A DNA stretch of 13,605 bases from Candidatus Tenebribacter mawsonii (GTDB lineage: Bacteria > Cloacimonadota > Cloacimonadia > Cloacimonadales > TCS61). Under the pieces are notes generated by a model. It saw only the letters and a list, made by a program, of their open reading frames with translations. It had not been told where the DNA came from and searched no databases. A program made the translations under genes and the position numbers. Positions 1 through 8,304 of this stretch are shown here, one piece after another; position 1 is the first letter of the stretch, and each line of letters opens with the position of its first letter. The stretch spans positions 1 to 13,605 of the forward strand of contig JAVCCD010000173.1 of the NCBI GenBank assembly GCA_030765665.1, written 5' to 3'.

Positions 1-75
1 AAATAATAAAGCAACAATAAACTCACTTTGGAAATTAAATGTCTTTTTACATTAAATCTAATCTTTGGGGGATTT

Positions 76-285
76 ATGAATATTGGTTTATTGGTAATTC
101 TAAATAGTTTTATAGGGGTAATTATTGGAGCTAGTGTTAGTATTATTACTACTTTAATTAGCAGCAAAAATGAATTAAGAGTAAAAGAATTATCTGACTC
201 TTTTGCACGAAAAGAAAAAGCTCGATCATTTCAAAAAGAAAATGTTATTGCTGAAGTGATGTACATCGACGTTGCACGTCGATGA
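76..285 (+). CDS. small membrane-anchored hypothetical protein, possibly truncated
   Basis: This is a 69-residue reading frame. I chose the ATG at 76 because a GGGGG purine block (67-71) sits just upstream; an in-frame TTG at 28 lacks any ribosome binding site. Residues 3-25 form one strongly hydrophobic segment, so the N-terminus is probably a membrane anchor. It is followed by a charged, helix-prone stretch rich in Lys, Glu and Arg that would face the cytoplasm. The last few residues (IDVARR) and the stop codon are encoded by the palindrome at 264-284. The original C-terminus may therefore have been replaced when that repeat arrived. I do not recognise a family. Small proteins with one N-terminal membrane helix plus a charged helix are common and usually longer than this. 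It could also be non-functional. Confidence 0.4.
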   Translation: MNIGLLVILNSFIGVIIGASVSIITTLISSKNELRVKELSDSFARKEKARSFQKENVIAEVMYIDVARR

Positions 286-308
286 AAAACGCAACGTGCA
301 ACGTTGCA
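264..308. repeat. nested palindromic repeat element
   Basis: Three overlapping inverted repeats are visible. CATCGACGT (264-272) pairs with ACGTCGATG (276-284) around a 3-nt loop. ACGTTGCACGT (269-279) pairs with ACGTGCAACGT (294-304). TGCAACGTTGCA (297-308) is a perfect 12-bp palindrome. The element is much richer in G+C than its surroundings and contains the end of the upstream small gene. There is no T-run after it on the + strand, so it does not look like an ordinary terminator. It most resembles a REP-like or other dispersed palindromic repeat, which is an inference because only one copy is in view. Confidence 0.6.
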
Positions 309-334
309 GCACAACATCATAAAAAAAACTTGCC

Positions 335-340
335 TATAAT
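335..340 (+). promoter_or_regulatory. candidate -10 box upstream of serC
   Basis: A perfect TATAAT lies about 48 bases before the serC start. It follows the palindromic element and sits in very AT-rich DNA. No convincing -35 hexamer lies 16-18 bases upstream, so this is a weak, consensus-only call. Confidence 0.3.
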
Positions 341-387
341 ATCTTAAAATTAAAGTTAACACAAAAATAATCACTGGAGGTCAAGTA

Positions 388-1467
388 ATGAGAGTTCATA
401 ATTTTAGTGCAGGTCCGGCAGTTTTACCAGAAGAAGTATTAAAAGAGATTCAGGAGAATTTAGTAGATTACAAAGGCAATGGTCTATCAGTTTTAGAGAT
501 GAGTCATCGTTCTAAACAATACATGGAAATAATCGAAAGTGCAAGTGCCATGTTATTAAAGATCATGGGCTTAGGTGATGATTATAAAGCTTTATTCCTT
601 CAAGGTGGAGCAAGTTCACAATTCTTTATGATTCCGCTTAATTTCTGTGCTGATGATAAGGTTGCTAATTATATTGATACTGGTGTTTGGAGTACTAAAG
701 CAATAAAAGAAGTTAAAATATTAGGTAAGAAATTACATATTGCAGCTACTTCCGAAGACAAAGATTTCACATACATTCCCAAAGAATGGAAGATCTCTGA
801 AAACGCTGCTTACCTTCACATAACAACAAATAACACAATTCGTGGAACAGAATGGAAAATTGATCCTGAAGTTCCTGCAGGTATCCCATTAATCGCAGAT
901 ATGTCTTCTAACTTTTTAAGTAAACCAATGGATTTTAGTAAATACGATATGATCTATGGTGGTGCTCAGAAGAATATCGGACCAGCTGGTGCAACATTTG
1001 TCGTCCTTAAGAAATCTATGCTTGAAAAAATCAATCCGAACCTACCATCGATGATGAATTACGATACCCATGTCAGTAAAGATTCTATGTTTAATACACC
1101 ACCTACTTTTGCAATTTATGTAATTGGTGAAGTTCTTAAGTGGATAGAGGGGAATGGTGGACTGATGGGTATGCTGAAAATTAATGAAGAAAAGGCAGCC
1201 TACATTTATGATGTGATCGATGGTACAGATTTTTATACAGGAACTGTAGTAAAAGAAGATCGTTCACTTATGAATATTCCTTTCCGTCTTCCAACAGAAG
1301 AATTGGAAAAGAAATTTATTGCAGAAGCTGCTGCGAATAATATGTTCAATTTAAAAGGACATAGAAGTGTTGGTGGTTGTAGAGCATCTGTTTATAACTC
1401 ACTTCCTATGGATTCAGCAAAAGTTCTCGCAAAATTTATGCTCGATTTCGAGAAAGTGAATAAATAG
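388..1467 (+). CDS. serC: phosphoserine aminotransferase
   Basis: SerC is a cytoplasmic PLP enzyme that transaminates 3-phosphohydroxypyruvate with glutamate to give 3-phosphoserine, the second step of serine synthesis; in many bacteria it also acts on the analogous pyridoxine precursor. The 359-residue length is standard. The N-terminus carries the family signature NFSAGPAVLP, EMSHRS lies at residues 37-42, and the cofactor-binding lysine is K195 in YGGAQKNIGPAG. The C-terminal GHRSVGGCRASVYN segment is also typical. A clear GGAGG (376-380) sits seven bases before the ATG. serA, often a neighbour, is not next door. The hairpin at 1485-1520 after the stop suggests serC ends its own transcript. 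Confidence 0.97.
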   Translation: MRVHNFSAGPAVLPEEVLKEIQENLVDYKGNGLSVLEMSHRSKQYMEIIESASAMLLKIMGLGDDYKALFLQGGASSQFFMIPLNFCADDKVANYIDTGVWSTKAIKEVKILGKKLHIAATSEDKDFTYIPKEWKISENAAYLHITTNNTIRGTEWKIDPEVPAGIPLIADMSSNFLSKPMDFSKYDMIYGGAQKNIGPAGATFVVLKKSMLEKINPNLPSMMNYDTHVSKDSMFNTPPTFAIYVIGEVLKWIEGNGGLMGMLKINEEKAAYIYDVIDGTDFYTGTVVKEDRSLMNIPFRLPTEELEKKFIAEAAANNMFNLKGHRSVGGCRASVYNSLPMDSAKVLAKFMLDFEKVNK

Positions 1468-1484
1468 TAACAAATAATTATATT

Positions 1485-1520
1485 ATGCGGGATTTCCAAT
1501 AAAAAATGGGAATCCCGCAT
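1485..1520 (+). terminator. intrinsic-type terminator hairpin after serC
   Basis: The left arm ATGCGGGATTTCC (1485-1497) pairs with GGGAATCCCGCAT (1508-1520), giving a 13-bp stem with one G-T wobble and a 10-nt A-rich loop. It is followed by TTATTTA, a moderate T-rich tail. It starts 18 bases after the serC stop. The tail is less pure than a textbook U-tract, so termination may be partial, which would allow read-through into the envelope genes. Confidence 0.75.
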
Positions 1521-1526
1521 TTATTT

Positions 1527-2081
1527 ATGAAAGATAAAATACTTCCAAAAGAACAGCATAAATTAGATCTTTCTAATCTCAGATTGATCCATCTTGCTTT
1601 CTTTACAGCGTTTGCTATTGCTATTTATGTAATAGAAAGTTTCATTCCCAAACCTTTCCCATTCATGAAACTTGGTTTGGCAAATATGATCGTATTGCTG
1701 TTATTAGTTTCTGGTAATATTAGATATGCATTTATTGTGATTATTAGTAAGACAGTTGCAGGAGGCTTTTTCAGTGGTCTTTTTTTCAGTCCTACAACTC
1801 TTCTTTCAATTAGTGGAAGCTTATGTTCGCTAGTTGTTATGACAATATTTATAAAGAGTAAAATTCGTTTTAGTTTGATTGGAATAAGCATTTTAGGAGC
1901 AGTAGCACACAACATGGCTCAAATAACAGTTGTGCGATTGCTCATCATAAAAGAAAATACAATATTTTATTTGACGCCGCTTCTAATTTTTATGGGAATA
2001 GTTACTGGAATAATTATTGGCTATATTACCAAATTGTTTTTGGAAAGGTTAACGGGAGATTATGAAAAAAGAAGTAATTAA
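1527..2081 (+). CDS. Gx-type transporter / heptaprenyl diphosphate synthase component I family membrane protein
   Basis: This 184-residue, very hydrophobic protein has about five to six predicted membrane segments. Two conserved stretches point to the family often annotated as heptaprenyl diphosphate synthase component I or Gx transporter: KLGLANMIVLLLL near residues 48-60, and FFSPTTLLSISGSL followed by GAVAHNMAQ near 124-132. The family resembles ECF-transporter substrate-binding components; its real substrate is not established, and the prenyl-synthase name is probably historical. I prefer the ATG at 1527. The in-frame ATG at 1506 falls in the terminator hairpin and would put its first codons in the stem. 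Neither start has a recognisable Shine-Dalgarno site. Its 3' end overlaps the PBP gene by 20 bases, which implies co-expression. Confidence 0.8.
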   Translation: MKDKILPKEQHKLDLSNLRLIHLAFFTAFAIAIYVIESFIPKPFPFMKLGLANMIVLLLLVSGNIRYAFIVIISKTVAGGFFSGLFFSPTTLLSISGSLCSLVVMTIFIKSKIRFSLIGISILGAVAHNMAQITVVRLLIIKENTIFYLTPLLIFMGIVTGIIIGYITKLFLERLTGDYEKRSN

Positions 2082-4452
2082 ATATTTAGCTCTTTCTATA
2101 ATGATAATTGTTTTCTTTATAGGAATGGGATTTGGTCTGTTTCGATATTATAGCAGAGAACTTCCACCTCTTTCTGAACTACAAAGTTATGAGATGAAAG
2201 TTGGTTCAGAAGTTTATGATCGCAATGATAACCTAATACACATATTTTATGTAGAAAAAAGGCAATTAACTCACTTAAATGAGTTGCCTGATTATCTTAA
2301 AAAAGGGATGTTAGCGGTTGAAGATAAAAATTTTTACAAACATTGGGGTATGGATCAATTAGGGCTTATTCGCGCAATTATTATTGATATCAGTAAAGGA
2401 GATTTCTCTCAAGGAGCAAGTACTATCACTCAGCAGCTTGCCCGAAATATGTTCCTTTCACTCGATAAAAAAATACCACGAAAGATCAAAGAACTTATCC
2501 TTGCAATACGTATCGAAAAGAATTTCTCTAAAGATGAAATTTTAGAAATGTATTTTAATAAATCTCCATTTGGTCCCGGATTGTACGGTATCGAAGTGGG
2601 TGCCAAAAAATATTTTGGGATTGAAGCAAAAGATCTTTCTATTCCTCAAGCAGCTCTTCTTATTGGCATGCCACAGCTTCCAAGTGCATATTATCCTTAC
2701 AGGTATCCAGAACGGGCAATTCGAAGAAGAAATATTGTACTCAAACGAATGTTTGAAGAAGATGTAATTACTAAATTGGAATATACTGAAGCCTATAATA
2801 CTGAATTAGAATTGTTTGCACCTACCGGAAATTTTGGAGCAAAAGATTATTTTATTGAATTCATCCGTAGAAGGTTAGAGCGTGAGTATGGTACAACTCA
2901 GCTCTTTGCAGGTGGACTTAAGATATATACAACATTAGATATGGAACTTCAGGAATATGCTGATTCAGTTTTGAATATGAATTTGAGAAAGTTCGAGAAT
3001 AAAAATGATTATGAATTCAAATACGATGATTTTCCTGTAGATACAGTAAACATTGTTACACCTTATGTTCAAGCGAGCGTATTCTCCATTGAACCAGAAA
3101 CAGGTTTTGTGCGTGTAATGATTGGTGGAAGGAATTTTAATCATAGTAAGCTAAATCGTGTAATGCAGTCAATTCGGCAGCCGGGATCTTCTTTCAAACC
3201 AATATTATACTCAACAGCTATTGTAAATGGATATACTCCTGCCACGATCATACAGGATGAGTCTTTCTCATTTATACAAAGTGACACACTTTTCTGGAGT
3301 CCTAAAAATTACTCAAATAACAATTTTGGTTATACAAGATTACGGACAGGTTTAAAAAAATCTCGTAATATCTATGCTGCAAAAACAATATTTGATGTTG
3401 GTCCTAGAAAGGTAATGGAGTATGCTGAAAGATTTGGAATTACAACGCCAATTTATCCATTTTATACACTTTCTGTAGGTAGTATGGAAGTAAAGCCATT
3501 TGAATTAATAACTGCATACACAACCTTCCCAAATGGTGGAGAACGTGTTAAACCAATATATATTAGACGTGTAGAAGATAAGTATGGGAAGATTCTGGAA
3601 ACGAACGAACCAGAAAAGATCAGAGTGATTAACGAGCAGGCAGCTTACATTATGGCTAGCCTGATGAAATCGGTTTGTGATGAGGGAACAGGTGTAGGAA
3701 TCCGCTGGCAATCTGGTTATGAAACACTAGGTTCGATAAGTTATAAATGGAATGCAGCTGGTAAAACTGGAACAACAGATGATTTCAGAGATGCCTGGTT
3801 CATTGGTTATAACAAAAAACTAGTTACAGGTATTTGGGTTGGTTTTGATGATAATTCGAGTTTAGGAAGAAGTCAGTCTGGAGCTACAGCGGCACTTCCA
3901 TCCTGGCCCTATATTATGAAGAAAGCAGTTTATCTGGATTCTCCTAAAAATAGTAAGGGTGAGCCAATTGTTAATGGTGACGAATTGCAATTTAAAAAAC
4001 CTGAGGGAATTACTACTGTAGAAATTTCTAAAAGTACAGGGTTACTTCCTAAGAATAATTATGAAGAGACAATGCAGGAGATCTTCATCGTTGGTACTGA
4101 ACCAACACCTCTAAGCGATAGCTTGAATTACAATTTCTATCCTACTTTCTATCGAGAGCATGATATGGATTCTTTGGTTGTTGACATGGGTGGAAAAGCC
4201 TATGTATGGCCGGATTCAATTATTTTAGAAGAGACTTATCCCGATACTGCCAGACCTGAATATATGGTTATGGCTCCCAGACATGAACCTGATCCGATTG
4301 ACTTAAGAGGTGCATTTATCCTAAAAAATAAGCAAATTGTAGAAAGACCGGATAGCTTATTATGGAAAGGGCCCGACTGGTTAAATCCTGTACAAGATTC
4401 ACTTGATTCGTTAGATGAACTTATTGAATCACTCATAAGGAGGGATAGTTGA
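2062..4452 (+). CDS. class A penicillin-binding protein (bifunctional transglycosylase/transpeptidase, PBP1A type)
   Basis: This 796-residue inner-membrane enzyme polymerises lipid II into glycan strands and cross-links the peptides. A single membrane anchor lies near residues 7-27. The GT51 domain follows, with the catalytic glutamate E87 in EDKNFYKHWG, then QGASTITQQLARN and EMYFN. The transpeptidase domain has the serine nucleophile in S376-S-F-K379, SRN at 434-436 and KTG at 568-570, so all active-site motifs are intact. About 150 residues after the transpeptidase core form an acidic tail rich in Pro, Asp and Ser. GGGAG (2054-2058) precedes the ATG, which lies inside the upstream gene. 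I leave the symbol blank because mrcA and pbpA usage is lineage-specific. Confidence 0.95.
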   Translation: MKKEVIKYLALSIMIIVFFIGMGFGLFRYYSRELPPLSELQSYEMKVGSEVYDRNDNLIHIFYVEKRQLTHLNELPDYLKKGMLAVEDKNFYKHWGMDQLGLIRAIIIDISKGDFSQGASTITQQLARNMFLSLDKKIPRKIKELILAIRIEKNFSKDEILEMYFNKSPFGPGLYGIEVGAKKYFGIEAKDLSIPQAALLIGMPQLPSAYYPYRYPERAIRRRNIVLKRMFEEDVITKLEYTEAYNTELELFAPTGNFGAKDYFIEFIRRRLEREYGTTQLFAGGLKIYTTLDMELQEYADSVLNMNLRKFENKNDYEFKYDDFPVDTVNIVTPYVQASVFSIEPETGFVRVMIGGRNFNHSKLNRVMQSIRQPGSSFKPILYSTAIVNGYTPATIIQDESFSFIQSDTLFWSPKNYSNNNFGYTRLRTGLKKSRNIYAAKTIFDVGPRKVMEYAERFGITTPIYPFYTLSVGSMEVKPFELITAYTTFPNGGERVKPIYIRRVEDKYGKILETNEPEKIRVINEQAAYIMASLMKSVCDEGTGVGIRWQSGYETLGSISYKWNAAGKTGTTDDFRDAWFIGYNKKLVTGIWVGFDDNSSLGRSQSGATAALPSWPYIMKKAVYLDSPKNSKGEPIVNGDELQFKKPEGITTVEISKSTGLLPKNNYEETMQEIFIVGTEPTPLSDSLNYNFYPTFYREHDMDSLVVDMGGKAYVWPDSIILEETYPDTARPEYMVMAPRHEPDPIDLRGAFILKNKQIVERPDSLLWKGPDWLNPVQDSLDSLDELIESLIRRDS
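4437..4444 (+). promoter_or_regulatory. ribosome binding site that fixes a TTG start
   Basis: AAGGAGGG lies inside the last codons of the PBP gene. Five bases after its GGAGG core comes TTG (4449-4451), which overlaps the PBP stop TGA (4450-4452). The strong site and the tight stop-start overlap support TTG as the true start of the glycosyltransferase and suggest translational coupling. Confidence 0.75.
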
Positions 4453-5561
4453 TCTTTCAAATTGTATATATTGTCACATTTATATCTCTTCTGATATATT
4501 TGTTTTACCTTTATCTGTTTTATTCAGGATTGAAGGACAGAGACATTTTGTTTTCTAATAATAAGCCTTATGTTTCGGTGATTATTGCTGCCAGAAATGA
4601 AGAGCAGAATATTGCCCGTATACTTACAGTCTTAGTTAATCAAACATATCCCGTAGATCAGTTTCAAATTCTTATAGCTAACGATGGATCTTCGGATGGG
4701 ACAGAATCTATTGTAAATCAGTTCGCAAATAAATGGGATAATATTAAGTTATTGAATGTAGTTGGGAGAGAAGCTGTAATATCTCCTAAAAAAAACGCAC
4801 TTTCTCAAGCTATCAAACTTGCTGATGGAGAGATAATTCTATCTACAGATGCTGATTGTTTAGTAGGAAAATATTGGATAGAATCAATGGTTGCGTGTTT
4901 TAACGATAACGAGATGGTTATAGGCTTTTCGCGAACCAAATTAGCGAATTGGACAAAAGCAAATTTTATTAAGAAGTTTGAGCATTTCGATTTTTTAGCA
5001 ATGTTATTTGCTGCAGCAGGTGCAATTTCATCAGGAAAATATTTCTCCTGTTCCGGTCAAAACATAGCATACAAAAAAGATGCTTTTATTAAGGTTGGTG
5101 GTTTTGAGAAGATCAAGCATCTAATCTCTGGTGATGATGTAAACTTAATGCAGCTTTTCCGTAAAAGTGGAATGAAGGTGAATTTTGCTTTTACTGATCA
5201 TAGTTTTGCTTATACAAGACCAATAGAGAATTTTGGAAAATTTTTAAGTCAGAGAAGTAGATGGACGTCTAATATGAAATGGCAAATATTGCTAAATCCT
5301 GAGTTCTTTATCTATCTTTTAAGTGTGTTCTTCATTACTTTTTTACCGATTATAATAATGTTTAATTACTGGCAATTGGGAATTGGATTGCTTTTGGTGA
5401 GGATTGTTCTAGAACTTATTTTTCTTAAATATGGCTATGAAGTTTTTGGAGAGAATAAAAAAAAGTTGATGTTTTATCCTGTTTGGTTTATTGTACAACC
5501 GTTTTACATTATTGCAATTGCAGTGATAGGCGGATTAAATATGTTCTCATGGAAAAAATAA
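4449..5561 (+). CDS. membrane-anchored family 2 glycosyltransferase
   Basis: This 370-residue GT-A fold enzyme should transfer a sugar from a nucleotide-sugar donor at the cytoplasmic face of the membrane. One N-terminal membrane helix (about residues 4-25) is followed by the catalytic domain. That domain has VSVIIAARNEE at 42-52, NDGSSDGT at 78-85, the metal-binding DAD at 134-136, an acidic GDD at 228-230 and the acceptor-side motif QRSRW at 268-272. Two or three C-terminal membrane segments follow from about residue 283. The layout matches processive-like or lipid-acceptor GT2 enzymes, but the acceptor and product cannot be read from sequence. It starts at TTG, overlapping the PBP stop, and is followed 16 bases later by the transglutaminase-like gene, so an envelope role is likely. 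Confidence 0.9.
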   Translation: MIFQIVYIVTFISLLIYLFYLYLFYSGLKDRDILFSNNKPYVSVIIAARNEEQNIARILTVLVNQTYPVDQFQILIANDGSSDGTESIVNQFANKWDNIKLLNVVGREAVISPKKNALSQAIKLADGEIILSTDADCLVGKYWIESMVACFNDNEMVIGFSRTKLANWTKANFIKKFEHFDFLAMLFAAAGAISSGKYFSCSGQNIAYKKDAFIKVGGFEKIKHLISGDDVNLMQLFRKSGMKVNFAFTDHSFAYTRPIENFGKFLSQRSRWTSNMKWQILLNPEFFIYLLSVFFITFLPIIIMFNYWQLGIGLLLVRIVLELIFLKYGYEVFGENKKKLMFYPVWFIVQPFYIIAIAVIGGLNMFSWKK

Positions 5562-5577
5562 CAAATTGGAGGCTGTT

Positions 5578-7035
5578 ATGAATTTGTTTAAAAGAGTGTT
5601 ATTGATTATTTTGTGTGTTTCTTTTTTAACTTTACTCTTTGCACAAGATGATTTTGAAACTTGGAAATCACAACAAAAAGCTGAACTGAAAAAATACATA
5701 AGCGAACAAGACAAAGCATTTGCAGGTTTTCTTGAAAAGAATTGGGAGCAATTTGAAGCATTTAAAGCAGATGAAAAAGACACAACCCCCAAACCGGTAA
5801 CAATGCCAAAAGTAGAACCAAAAAAAATTGAAGAGATAGAAGTTACAAAGAAGATAGAGGAGATTAAAATTCCTCCAAAAATGCAAATTGAAGAAAAAGA
5901 ACAAGATGACAGTATGGTTACTGTAAAAATGACAGAAGATCCGCGAATTAATATAAATTATCTAGGATTACCCTTAGAATTGAATTATCAGCAAAATTTG
6001 GATATTCAATTGCAGAGTCCGATCAATGAAAAGGGAATTGCCGATTTCTGGTATTCAATTAGTAATATTGATCATACAACCCTCTTTGCACAAGCAAGTG
6101 ATTATAGAGAACAACTGAAACTGAATGATTGGGGATACTGTCTGCTTTTGAACGAAATCACAAAAGAAGTTTCGGGGGAATCACAAAATCTTTCAAATCT
6201 TCTATTGTGGTTTATGCTTACAAAATCTGGTTATGAAGCCAAAGTTGGATATGCGGAGGACAATGTGTATTTACTTCTTCCCTGCAAGAATACTATCTAT
6301 GGTGTCTCTTATGTTGTTATTGATGATAAAAGATTCTATACATTATCATTTGATAAACAACAACAACTTAATATTTCGATAAATACATATGATGGAAAAT
6401 ATCCTAATGCTGATGACCTAATTGACCTTAGCATTAAAGATTCACCAAAAGTTAAAAGTACGTTGATAGAAAAAGAATTGAAGTTCAGTTATGAGAATAC
6501 TGAGTACTCAATTCCTGTAACATATAATCAAGCAACTGCTGAGTATTTTAAGAATTATCCGCAGACAGACCTGGAGGTATATTTTAAGGCTCCGCTATCT
6601 GATGAAGCTACTTATTCACTTACTTTAGGATTGAAACCCATTCTAGAAGGAAGAACTGAAGCTGATGCTGCAAATGTATTATTGCGATTTGTGCAGACAG
6701 CATTCCAATACAAAACTGACGGCGAACAATTTGGTAATGAGAAAAGCCTGTTTTCGGATGAGACACTTTTCTATCCTTACTCCGATTGCGAAGATAGATC
6801 TATAATTTTCTCCTATCTTATAAGCAATATTTTAGGTTTAAACGTTATCGGTTTAGATTATCCAGGTCATATCTCAACAGCTGTTCATTTCCAAAATGAT
6901 CTGATTGGAGATAAAGTTACATATAATTCTACCAATTTTGTTGTTTGTGATCCCACTTACATAAATGCTAATATTGGAATGGCAATGCCAAAATTTAAAG
7001 AAGTAGAACCAAAAATAATTGATCTACAGAAATAG
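5578..7035 (+). CDS. secreted transglutaminase-like protein
   Basis: This is a 485-residue exported protein. I chose the ATG at 5578 because GGAGG (5568-5572) sits just before it; the in-frame TTG at 5566 overlaps that site. The first 22 residues form a signal peptide ending LLFA before QDDFE. A charged, Lys/Glu/Pro-rich linker covers roughly residues 60-115. The C-terminal part has a papain-like transglutaminase triad: Cys404 in YSDCEDRS, His431 in YPGHIS (His437 is an alternative) and Asp458 in CDPTY. The middle segment around LLLWFMLTKSGYEAKVGY looks like a second, degenerate copy of the fold without the cysteine. The family includes proteases and amidases as well as cross-linkers, so the substrate is unknown. 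It sits between a glycosyltransferase and a GlmU-like gene, and the latter begins immediately after its stop. Confidence 0.78.
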   Translation: MNLFKRVLLIILCVSFLTLLFAQDDFETWKSQQKAELKKYISEQDKAFAGFLEKNWEQFEAFKADEKDTTPKPVTMPKVEPKKIEEIEVTKKIEEIKIPPKMQIEEKEQDDSMVTVKMTEDPRININYLGLPLELNYQQNLDIQLQSPINEKGIADFWYSISNIDHTTLFAQASDYREQLKLNDWGYCLLLNEITKEVSGESQNLSNLLLWFMLTKSGYEAKVGYAEDNVYLLLPCKNTIYGVSYVVIDDKRFYTLSFDKQQQLNISINTYDGKYPNADDLIDLSIKDSPKVKSTLIEKELKFSYENTEYSIPVTYNQATAEYFKNYPQTDLEVYFKAPLSDEATYSLTLGLKPILEGRTEADAANVLLRFVQTAFQYKTDGEQFGNEKSLFSDETLFYPYSDCEDRSIIFSYLISNILGLNVIGLDYPGHISTAVHFQNDLIGDKVTYNSTNFVVCDPTYINANIGMAMPKFKEVEPKIIDLQK

Positions 7036-7047
7036 ATGGGAGAGAAG

Positions 7048-8262
7048 ATGAACTTTGTGATTTTTGATGACGAAAAGTGGAGCAATTTTTTCCCGATTAC
7101 ATTTACCCGTTCTACAGGTGATCTACGGGTTGGAATTCTCAAACTCCGCCAAAGAATTTCAAGTTATCTCGAAATTACTGATACAAATATTATTATCTCT
7201 TCACATTTGGAATCTATTTACAAAGAAAGGCATACTGATTGGGGTGTTAATCAAGTTAAAGACAAAAAAACAATCTTTATTAACAGTCGAATCAAGATTG
7301 ATGCGGATTCCAAGAAAGCAATTATGAATTTGAAAATAGATGAATGTCTTATGCATGATGATACAATTTTAGCTGCAAAAATTAATCCCAAGAAACAGAA
7401 TATTAATTCAGAAAATTTGCAAGATCTGTTTTCTAATCTGAAAAAGAATCAGAACTCAACAATTGAATGTTGGGAATTTTTGTGGGAACTTATTGCAGAA
7501 AATTCTGAATACATCAAGCGAGATTTTAATGATGTTTTTTATGATAAAGATAACTATTTTGAAACAGAATTGGGAACTACAATTATAAATCCATATAACG
7601 TGTGGATAGGTAATGGGACAATGATGAAACCTGGTGTCGTGATAGATGCAACCGATGGTCCTGTAGTATTAGATGAAAATGTTACAATCATGTCAAATGC
7701 AGTAATTATTGGACCTGTATATGTTGGTAAAGGGTCAACCATTAAAGTTGGTGCGAAGATCTATGAAGGAACATCAATTGGACCAGCGTGTAAAATTGGT
7801 GGAGAAGTAGAAGAAACAATCTTTCAGGGATATACAAATAAACAACATGATGGTTTTTTGGGTCATAGTTATCTTGGTGAGTGGATCAATTTGGGTGCTG
7901 ATACAAATAATAGCGATCTTAAAAATAATTATGGTCAGGTTTCAATTTATTTCTATCCTCATAAGAAAAAGATTGATTCAAATAGTAATTACTTGGGTGT
8001 AATTATTGGTGATCATTCTAAAACAGGGATCAATTCAACGATAAATACAGGATCTTCTATTGGGATAGGATGTAGCTTATTTGGTGCTGAGATTATAAAG
8101 AATCATGTTCCCAGCTTTAATATTGGAACTGGAGCTAAAACTTATGAGTATCAGTTAGAAGACTTTATAGAAACTGCAGACCTTGTAAAAAAACGCCGAG
8201 CTTTATCCTTCTCTCAATCAGAGAAAGAGCTTTACAGTAAGATCCATAAACAGGTTTTTTGA
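7048..8262 (+). CDS. alternative-type GlmU: UDP-GlcNAc diphosphorylase / glucosamine-1-phosphate acetyltransferase family
   Basis: This 404-residue cytoplasmic protein matches the alternative bacterial GlmU family known from Bacteroidetes. The N-terminus MNFVIFDDEK with FPITFTRSTGDLRVGIL (residues 15-31) replaces the classical GxGTRM nucleotidyl-transfer motif. From about residue 180 a left-handed beta-helix of hexapeptide repeats follows, then GFLGHSYLGEWINLGA near residues 269-284, whose histidine corresponds to the acetyltransfer region. Such proteins are predicted to make UDP-N-acetylglucosamine for peptidoglycan and lipopolysaccharide, which suits the envelope neighbours. GGGAG (7038-7042) lies five bases before the ATG at 7048; an ATG at 7036 is possible but has no binding site. 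Related proteins may act on other sugar phosphates, so substrate specificity is inferred. Confidence 0.83.
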   Translation: MNFVIFDDEKWSNFFPITFTRSTGDLRVGILKLRQRISSYLEITDTNIIISSHLESIYKERHTDWGVNQVKDKKTIFINSRIKIDADSKKAIMNLKIDECLMHDDTILAAKINPKKQNINSENLQDLFSNLKKNQNSTIECWEFLWELIAENSEYIKRDFNDVFYDKDNYFETELGTTIINPYNVWIGNGTMMKPGVVIDATDGPVVLDENVTIMSNAVIIGPVYVGKGSTIKVGAKIYEGTSIGPACKIGGEVEETIFQGYTNKQHDGFLGHSYLGEWINLGADTNNSDLKNNYGQVSIYFYPHKKKIDSNSNYLGVIIGDHSKTGINSTINTGSSIGIGCSLFGAEIIKNHVPSFNIGTGAKTYEYQLEDFIETADLVKKRRALSFSQSEKELYSKIHKQVF

Positions 8263-8304
8263 TAACTAGCGTAAATATATAGATTGAAGTAGATTGGAGC
8301 TATA

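Noticed and set aside
39..54. A small hairpin AATGT...ACATT near the window start
   Set aside because: A 5-bp AT-rich stem is expected by chance in DNA of this composition.
264..308. Palindromes as an intrinsic terminator for the upstream small gene
   Set aside because: On the + strand they are followed by an A-run rather than a T-run, and several overlapping palindromes compete, which suits a repeat better.
1625..1915. Minus-strand open frames opposite the transporter, PBP, transglutaminase, deoC and oxidoreductase genes
   Set aside because: They lie wholly within strongly supported + strand genes, have no binding sites or recognisable domains, and read as low-complexity shadows.
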